Origin: Sulfurimonas sp.
Lineage (GTDB): Bacteria; Campylobacterota; Campylobacteria; Campylobacterales; Sulfurimonadaceae
Reading direction: 5' to 3'
Assembly: GCA_026987995.1 (NCBI GenBank)
Contig: JALSMC010000241.1
Location: 1 to 9,924, forward strand
DNA length: 9,924 nt
Position numbers and translations under genes: made by a program. Below the pieces are notes generated by a model. The model was given only the letters and a program-made list of their open reading frames with translations. It searched no databases and had not been told where the DNA came from. How positions within the stretch are numbered: position 1 is the stretch's first letter; each line of letters opens with the position of its first letter. Shown here piece after piece: positions 6,469 through 9,924 of the stretch.

Positions 6469-7110
6469 ATGACAAAAGCCCTAGTTACAGATATTGTTCT
6501 TATAGATATCATCAACTTTTCACAACTAACATCTGCACAACAACTTGAAATTGTAGTGTTTTTAACAAAAAGCTTTAAAAAGATGATAGAAAAGATGTTA
6601 CTCAACTCCAACACACCTTTGTCAAAGTTCATCATAGGCTATGTATCAACTGGTGATGGTTTTTACTGTATTTTAAATCCAAGACTCAAAGGATTTGGTC
6701 CAATTCTCGGTTTAAGTTTTAATGATTTTTCAGAATATATTTCAAAAAAATATAACTACTTTGAAGGTATTCGAATAGCTGCACATACGGGTGAAGTGAA
6801 TGAATTTAAAGATATACTTGGTAGTAAAAATTTTATAGGGGATGGGCTTAACGACTGTGCAAGATACTTAGAGATAAAAGGCTTTACCATCTCAACTGTA
6901 ATGGTTTCAGATATCGCATATGCAAATCTAAAAAAGTTTCTTACACTCCATAAAGACTTCAATACACTGCTCACAAAAAGAGAACTGAAGAAGTCGACAC
7001 TCCAACACTTTAAAGATAAACATGGTAATGAAAAACAAGGATGTTTAATCTGGTTAAGAAAACCTGGAATTATTAACCCTCCAAATATTAACTACAACTC
7101 AATTATATAA
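6469..7110 (+). CDS. Stand-alone class III nucleotidyl-cyclase-like protein
   Basis: This 213-residue soluble protein consists mostly of one class III adenylate/guanylate cyclase catalytic domain. Matching signatures in order are LIDIINFSQL with metal ligand Asp13, STGDGF with metal ligand Asp63, IRIAAHTGEV (101-110), and IGDGLNDCARYL with Asn128 and Arg132 at the transition-state positions. The metal and phosphate-handling residues look intact. The two base-recognition positions are not canonical: the usual Lys (three before the GD motif) is Val59, and the usual Asp (seven before the conserved Asn) is Asn121. The substrate could therefore be neither ATP nor GTP by the usual rule, or the domain may be a regulatory pseudo-enzyme. 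No sensor or membrane domain is attached. It is followed 11 bp later by a coiled-coil protein, probably in the same transcript. Fold assignment is good; activity is unproven. Confidence 0.8.
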   Translation: MTKALVTDIVLIDIINFSQLTSAQQLEIVVFLTKSFKKMIEKMLLNSNTPLSKFIIGYVSTGDGFYCILNPRLKGFGPILGLSFNDFSEYISKKYNYFEGIRIAAHTGEVNEFKDILGSKNFIGDGLNDCARYLEIKGFTISTVMVSDIAYANLKKFLTLHKDFNTLLTKRELKKSTLQHFKDKHGNEKQGCLIWLRKPGIINPPNINYNSII

Positions 7111-7121
7111 AAAGGAACACT

Positions 7122-7805
7122 ATGAGATTAACTTTAGATGAATATTCCAAACATTTTAAAATGTCAAAAGAGATGATAAACTCAAAGCTTCGTAATAAAA
7201 AGCTCAACTATATTATAGAAAATGGCATTACATATATCATTGTAACTCGAAGTTCATTAGACACAGAGCTAAGAAGTGAAATTCATAATGATAAAAAAGC
7301 AACTCTTGCAAAAGAAAAAGTAGTACCCGCTGTACAGGTAAAACAAAAGACTACTGTTGCTATGGTGCTTGGTCTATATCAAAAAGAGAACCAGCAACTT
7401 AAAGAGAAAATAGTGCAACTCGAGACTAAGATAGATAAACTCATAGATGATAAAGAGCAGATGCTTCGTGATGAGATGGCAAAGATTGAGCAAGTTTATA
7501 GTTCAAAAGATGAACAGCTTAAAAATATTTTAGAGCTAATTAATGCAAAACTAGTAGCAGAAGCTTCTCAAACGATTCACGAGATAGAGACAATCGAGGC
7601 AAAACAAGCCAGTAATACAAATGACGAAAGTATTATAGAACTTAAGCACTATCTTAAAACACTTGATTTAGAAAACTATCAGAAAAAAGTGATTAAAAAA
7701 AGATTTTTAGCTGTTTACAGTAAAGATGTACGTGTTATCAAGCAAAATGGTAGAATTTATCTAGACTTTTCTAAATACGACTACAGTGACTTACTAGAAT
7801 ACTAG
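7122..7805 (+). CDS. Protein with N-terminal HTH-like region and central coiled coil, function unknown
   Basis: This 227-residue protein is probably soluble. Residues 1-48 (LTLDEYSKHFKMSKEMINSK...GITYIIV) resemble a MerR/excisionase-type winged helix-turn-helix. Residues about 84-160 are a long heptad-rich coiled coil (YQKENQQLKEKIVQLETKID and onward), so it is probably an oligomer. The C-terminus (170-227) is a compact, aromatic-rich segment (VIKKRFLAVYSKDVRVI, YLDFSKYDYSDLLEY). The ribosome site AAAAAGGAAC lies just after the stop of the cyclase-like gene, 11 bp away, indicating one operon. A strong stem-loop overlaps its own stop codon. It could bind DNA or act as a structural partner of the cyclase-like protein. 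I do not recognise the family with confidence; a conserved Campylobacterota hypothetical is plausible. It has no transmembrane or TIR domain. Confidence 0.8.
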   Translation: MRLTLDEYSKHFKMSKEMINSKLRNKKLNYIIENGITYIIVTRSSLDTELRSEIHNDKKATLAKEKVVPAVQVKQKTTVAMVLGLYQKENQQLKEKIVQLETKIDKLIDDKEQMLRDEMAKIEQVYSSKDEQLKNILELINAKLVAEASQTIHEIETIEAKQASNTNDESIIELKHYLKTLDLENYQKKVIKKRFLAVYSKDVRVIKQNGRIYLDFSKYDYSDLLEY

Positions 7806-7825
7806 TAAGTTCACTTCTTTCTTCC
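7785..7825 (+). terminator. Strong stem-loop terminator overlapping the stop codon
   Basis: AGTGAC-TTACTAG (7785-7797) pairs with CTAGTAA-GTTCACT (7802-7815) around the loop AATA, giving about 13 bp with one bulged base. A pyrimidine/T-rich run (TCTTTCTTCC) follows. The TAG stop (7803-7805) is inside the right arm. It should end the cyclase/coiled-coil transcript. Confidence 0.6.
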
Positions 7826-7921
7826 CACTTTTAACATAATCATTTTTCTTCTTTCACTATTAATAATCAAAAAAACTCACTAAAGAATTTACAGCACTAA
7901 ACATTTATCTATTTTACTAAA

Positions 7922-7943
7922 TTATACACACGGTTTCCCGTGT
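7922..7943 (+). promoter_or_regulatory. DnaA-box-like 9-mer fused to a GC hairpin
   Basis: TTATACACA (7922-7930) matches the general DnaA-box form TTATNCACA. It runs into a small inverted repeat, ACACGG/CCGTGT (7928-7933/7938-7943) with the loop TTTC. This is the only GC-rich spot in an otherwise very AT-rich intergenic region. A single box is weak evidence; the hairpin alone could be a minor terminator or protein site. Confidence 0.25.
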
Positions 7944-7958
7944 TATGTATTCATTTAA

Positions 7959-8052
7959 TATACTATTATAGTATAATTAATTTATAAAATATACATTTAA
8001 TAATATATAATATACAAATTGTATATTAAAATACTAAATTAAATGTATATTT
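7959..8052. promoter_or_regulatory. Nested palindromes upstream of the HTH gene (probable operators)
   Basis: Three inverted repeats lie in 94 bp. The first is 7959-7975 (TATACTATTATAGTATA, 8-bp arms). The second is 8008-8028 (10-bp arms, centred on A8018). The third is an outer pair, AAATATACATTTAAT (7987-8001) and its exact reverse complement at 8038-8052. The motif ATATACA/TGTATAT appears in both the inner and outer repeats, as expected for repeated binding of one dimeric regulator. The right outer arm covers the -35 position of the 8080 promoter. Autorepression by the HTH protein encoded at 8080 is a natural guess. Confidence 0.55.
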
Positions 8053-8066
8053 AAGTATTTAATCCG

Positions 8067-8072
8067 TATAAT
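8067..8072 (+). promoter_or_regulatory. -10 box directly before the HTH gene (leaderless message likely)
   Basis: A perfect TATAAT ends 7 bases before the ATG at 8080, so transcription should begin at or beside the start codon. There is no Shine-Dalgarno sequence between them (only TATCCTC). The -35 position (8044-8049, TGTATA) is weak and lies in the right operator arm. Confidence 0.55.
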
Positions 8073-8079
8073 TATCCTC

Positions 8080-8328
8080 ATGCAAATTAATGACTTATTT
8101 AATATCCTCCATAACTCGCTAGAGTCTCAAAACAACGGAAGAAAAATATCCCTTAAAGATATGGCTTCAAAGTTTGGTATCTCTATGCGTACATATCAAG
8201 ACTGGAAACTCGGTCGAGCTAAACCACAAGCTGCAGCTACTGTTATGAAAATGTTAGGAAGTTTAGAAGATGATGAGATTATTAGAGCTGTGAGAAAAAT
8301 CAATAATTTACAGGAGTTAAGTAGATGA
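8080..8328 (+). CDS. Small helix-turn-helix DNA-binding protein
   Basis: This 82-residue protein has one HTH of the XRE/lambda-repressor or resolvase-like kind: ISLKDMASKFGISMRTYQDW (23-42), with the recognition helix around SMRTYQDWKLGRA. A short C-terminal helical tail follows (EDDEIIRAVRKINNLQEL). The first Met is used because no other start precedes the HTH. The message is probably leaderless because TATAAT sits right upstream. The stop overlaps the next start (ATGA), so the downstream protein is translationally coupled. Dense palindromes in the promoter fit an autorepressor. It could be the antitoxin-like or regulator half of a two-gene module, or a remnant of a mobile element; the sequence alone does not decide this. 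Confidence 0.78.
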   Translation: MQINDLFNILHNSLESQNNGRKISLKDMASKFGISMRTYQDWKLGRAKPQAAATVMKMLGSLEDDEIIRAVRKINNLQELSR

Positions 8329-8558
8329 GCACACTGACAAATAATGAAAGAAATGGTCTTGATGAAGTATTTTTATCTATACATACACACACAGATAAAT
8401 ATAAAAAAATGAAAGAAATTACAACTCAACTTATGTCTCACAACTACAAGTCTACTATGACAAAGCTCATCAAAGTGGCTATATATGGACTAAAAGAAAC
8501 AAAAACAGTGCAATATTTACTGAATTTAACTAAAAAGAAGAAAAATTTAAGCAAATAA
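8325..8558 (+). CDS. Small basic protein coupled to the HTH gene, function unknown
   Basis: This 77-residue protein overlaps the HTH gene by 4 bp (ATGA), so the two are made together. It begins MSTLTNNERN and appears all-helical, with a mid-region LMSHNYKSTMTKLIKVAIYG and a strongly basic end (LTKKKKNLSK). It has no signal peptide, no clear membrane span and no Cys. I recognise no toxin, nuclease or repressor motif. Size and arrangement are compatible with a partner of the HTH protein or with a nucleic-acid-binding protein, but that is only context. Its ribosome site is inside the upstream gene (CAGGAG at about 8311-8316, a good match). Confidence 0.65.
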   Translation: MSTLTNNERNGLDEVFLSIHTHTDKYKKMKEITTQLMSHNYKSTMTKLIKVAIYGLKETKTVQYLLNLTKKKKNLSK

Positions 8559-8633
8559 AGTATAAAGTATCTCCAGCTGAATTATTTCGTTCTAAGCGAA
8601 AGTTCGGAAATATTTTAATCCAAGGGTATATTT

Positions 8634-8918
8634 ATGAATAAAGCTCAATTCGTTGAATTAGTACAAGCAAGTGGCGAGTACAAAACTAAAGTAGAAGCAG
8701 AAGCTGCTATTAAAGCATTTACAGACGCAGTTACATCTGCATTAGTTAAGAAAGAAGATGTTTCTTTAGTTGGTTTTGGTAGTTTTACTGCTGCGCTTCA
8801 AAAAGGAAAAAGTGGTAAAGTTCCAGGTACTGATAAAACTTATACTACTCAAGATAAAATGGTTCCTAAGTTTAAAGCTGGTAAAGGTCTAAAAGACCGT
8901 GTAGCTTCAGGCAAATAG
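8634..8918 (+). CDS. hup: DNA-binding protein HU
   Basis: This 94-residue histone-like protein bends and compacts DNA as a dimer. The N-terminal helices (MNKAQFVELVQAS...AAIKAFTDAV) are followed by the family signature VGFGSF (46-51). The DNA-binding beta-arm then has the conserved Pro64 in GKVPGTDKTYT, which replaces the more common NPRTG-type turn, and the end is a basic tail (KAGKGLKDRVASGK). The length is typical (90-95). AAGGG at 8622-8626 is a good ribosome site for the ATG. A TATAAA at 8561-8566 could be its -10, giving a leader of about 60 bases. In that leader TTTCG (8585-8589) can pair with CGAAA (8597-8601), or ATTTC (8584-8588) with GGAAAT (8606-8611). Confidence 0.95.
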   Translation: MNKAQFVELVQASGEYKTKVEAEAAIKAFTDAVTSALVKKEDVSLVGFGSFTAALQKGKSGKVPGTDKTYTTQDKMVPKFKAGKGLKDRVASGK

Positions 8919-8932
8919 TAACTTTAAATAGC

Positions 8933-8955
8933 ACTCTCTTTGAGAGTTGTTATTT
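8933..8955 (+). terminator. Short stem-loop after hup
   Basis: ACTCTC (8933-8938) pairs with GAGAGT (8942-8947) around a TTT loop, followed by TGTTATTTT. The six-pair stem and T-rich tail make a modest intrinsic terminator between hup and the helicase-like gene. Partial read-through into the next gene is possible. Confidence 0.5.
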
Positions 8956-8964
8956 TACTCCAAA

Positions 8965-9924
8965 ATGAATATATCTTCTCTCACATCTTTTTTTAAAAAG
9001 AAACCTTTAAAACTCCCTGCTCTTGATACAATTCTCATAAAACGATTAAAAAGCTTATCTCACGAAACTAGTCTACTTGTTTATAAAGATATTAAAATTT
9101 ATCATCATGCCTTAGTTTATAATATTGGTCTTATAGTGCTAGACAGCCAACGCGGTCTATACCTCTTTGAATCAAAAGAATGGACATACGATGAGTTAAA
9201 AAATGCAGATATTCAAAAAGCACAAAATCAAGAAAATTCAAATGACACCTTAGCATATGAAAATACACAAAATATTATTAAACAAAAATTTAATGAACTA
9301 ACTCATAATGATGGGGTTCCAATTTTTAACTACCTATTAATGGAAAATTTAAATGCTGATGAGTATGAGCATTTAAATGATTCATTTAAATCTTTACTAC
9401 CAAAAGAAAAGATTATCTTTAGTGACTCAAATGAAGCTGATATCTTAAAAAAACTGCACAATGCTTCCCAGCCAAGAACTGATTTAAAAAGTATAGATGA
9501 AATTATGGGAACTCTTTTTATCCAGTATACAATTTTAGGCTCTCATGGAGAGGTTCATCTGTGTACTAACGAACAGAGAACATTCATAGACAAACCACTA
9601 GAACCCATTACCCACCTTAGTGGTCTTCATGGGAGCGGGAAAAGTAATCTATTGCTTCTCAAGGCTGTTGTAGAGTTGTTGGATAAAAAAGTCAAAAAAA
9701 TCATCATACTCAAACCTACAGTTTTGGCTTGTGATATTTTCAAGCAGAAGCTTCTAAACATCCTTGAGCATGCTATTGTTGAGATAGACTTAACAAGCAT
9801 AGAGATAATAACCCCTCTGCAACTCATAAATAAACACCTAGTAAAATTAGGTGAGCAAACTGTTTCATATGTAGAAATCAATCCGAAACTTATGAAAAAA
9901 AACTATGCAGTTGCTGATATTATT
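8965..9924 (+). CDS. NERD-like nuclease/UvrD-type helicase, 5' part only
   Basis: The frame is open from the ATG at 8965 to the last base, giving 320 residues of an incomplete protein. Residues about 15-80 resemble a NERD (nuclease-related) domain: IYHHALVYNIGLIVLD, then GLYLFESKEW with a Glu69-x-Lys71 pair of PD-(D/E)xK type. The usual first acidic residue of the motif is not obvious, with His47/His48 near that position. Residues 202-228 match the start of a superfamily 1 helicase: the Q-motif TNEQRTFID with Gln204, then Walker A GLHGSGKS (220-227) with Lys226. IIILKPTVLACDIFKQKLL follows in the place of motif Ia. The rest of the helicase lies outside the window. No clear ribosome site precedes the ATG; a TTG at 8947 is a weaker alternative start. 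Likely roles are DNA repair or handling of foreign or damaged DNA. Confidence 0.78.
   Translation, partial: MNISSLTSFFKKKPLKLPALDTILIKRLKSLSHETSLLVYKDIKIYHHALVYNIGLIVLDSQRGLYLFESKEWTYDELKNADIQKAQNQENSNDTLAYENTQNIIKQKFNELTHNDGVPIFNYLLMENLNADEYEHLNDSFKSLLPKEKIIFSDSNEADILKKLHNASQPRTDLKSIDEIMGTLFIQYTILGSHGEVHLCTNEQRTFIDKPLEPITHLSGLHGSGKSNLLLLKAVVELLDKKVKKIIILKPTVLACDIFKQKLLNILEHAIVEIDLTSIEIITPLQLINKHLVKLGEQTVSYVEINPKLMKKNYAVADII

Noticed and set aside
6469..7805. A Pycsar-type antiphage system (cyclase plus effector)
   Set aside because: The cyclase-like gene fits in size, but the neighbour has no transmembrane, TIR or cyclic-nucleotide-binding domain, and the surroundings are core genes. Kept only as a question of nucleotide specificity.
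7806..8079. Chromosomal replication origin
   Set aside because: It has only one DnaA-like box, no dnaA or other origin genes nearby, and the palindromes are better explained as operators of the HTH gene.
9627..9881. Open frame of 84 residues on the minus strand
   Set aside because: It lies antisense to the helicase-like gene over its Walker A and motif Ia region, which is clearly coding on plus.

Overview
The window is AT-rich DNA, and its gene content points to a Campylobacterota (epsilonproteobacterial) chromosome of the Sulfurimonas/Sulfurovum type. The best evidence is the neighbourhood of a PEB4-like periplasmic peptidyl-prolyl isomerase, endonuclease III (nth) and an E. coli-like class II fructose-bisphosphate aldolase (fba), which also lie close together in Campylobacter jejuni. 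Promoters look like epsilonproteobacterial sigma-70 sites: a good, often TG-extended -10 box and a poor -35. The assignment is inferred from gene content and style; no marker gene such as 16S rRNA is present.

Layout. Positions 38-2876 (minus) encode the PEB4-like chaperone/isomerase and a large soluble hybrid histidine kinase. A compact divergent promoter region (2877-2941) separates the kinase from a plus-strand cluster: nth, a small lipoprotein and a 41-residue single-span membrane protein (2942-3974). These converge on cmoA (minus, 3979-4686), which makes carboxy-SAM for wobble-uridine tRNA modification. Positions 4687-5010 hold no gene but contain a 272-bp structured element with 25-bp terminal inverted repeats and two long internal hairpin arms, probably a MITE-like insertion. 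It sits between cmoA and a small membrane-anchored protein (5011-5292), whose stop codon overlaps that of fba (minus, 5289-6368).

From 6469 onward everything is on the plus strand. A stand-alone class III nucleotidyl-cyclase-like protein is followed 11 bp later by a protein with an N-terminal HTH-like region and a coiled coil. A strong stem-loop ends that unit. A very AT-rich, palindrome-dense region (about 7920-8060) then precedes an apparently leaderless HTH gene that overlaps a small basic protein by 4 bp. Next come the nucleoid protein HU and the 5' part of a large NERD-like/UvrD-type helicase gene that runs off the window end.

Most of the window is core metabolism and housekeeping (protein folding, glycolysis/gluconeogenesis, DNA repair, tRNA modification, nucleoid structure). 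The less ordinary parts are the palindromic element at 4721-4992, the cyclase/coiled-coil pair whose base-recognition positions are non-canonical, and the HTH pair with its nested operator-like palindromes. No CRISPR array, rRNA, tRNA or transposase gene was seen.
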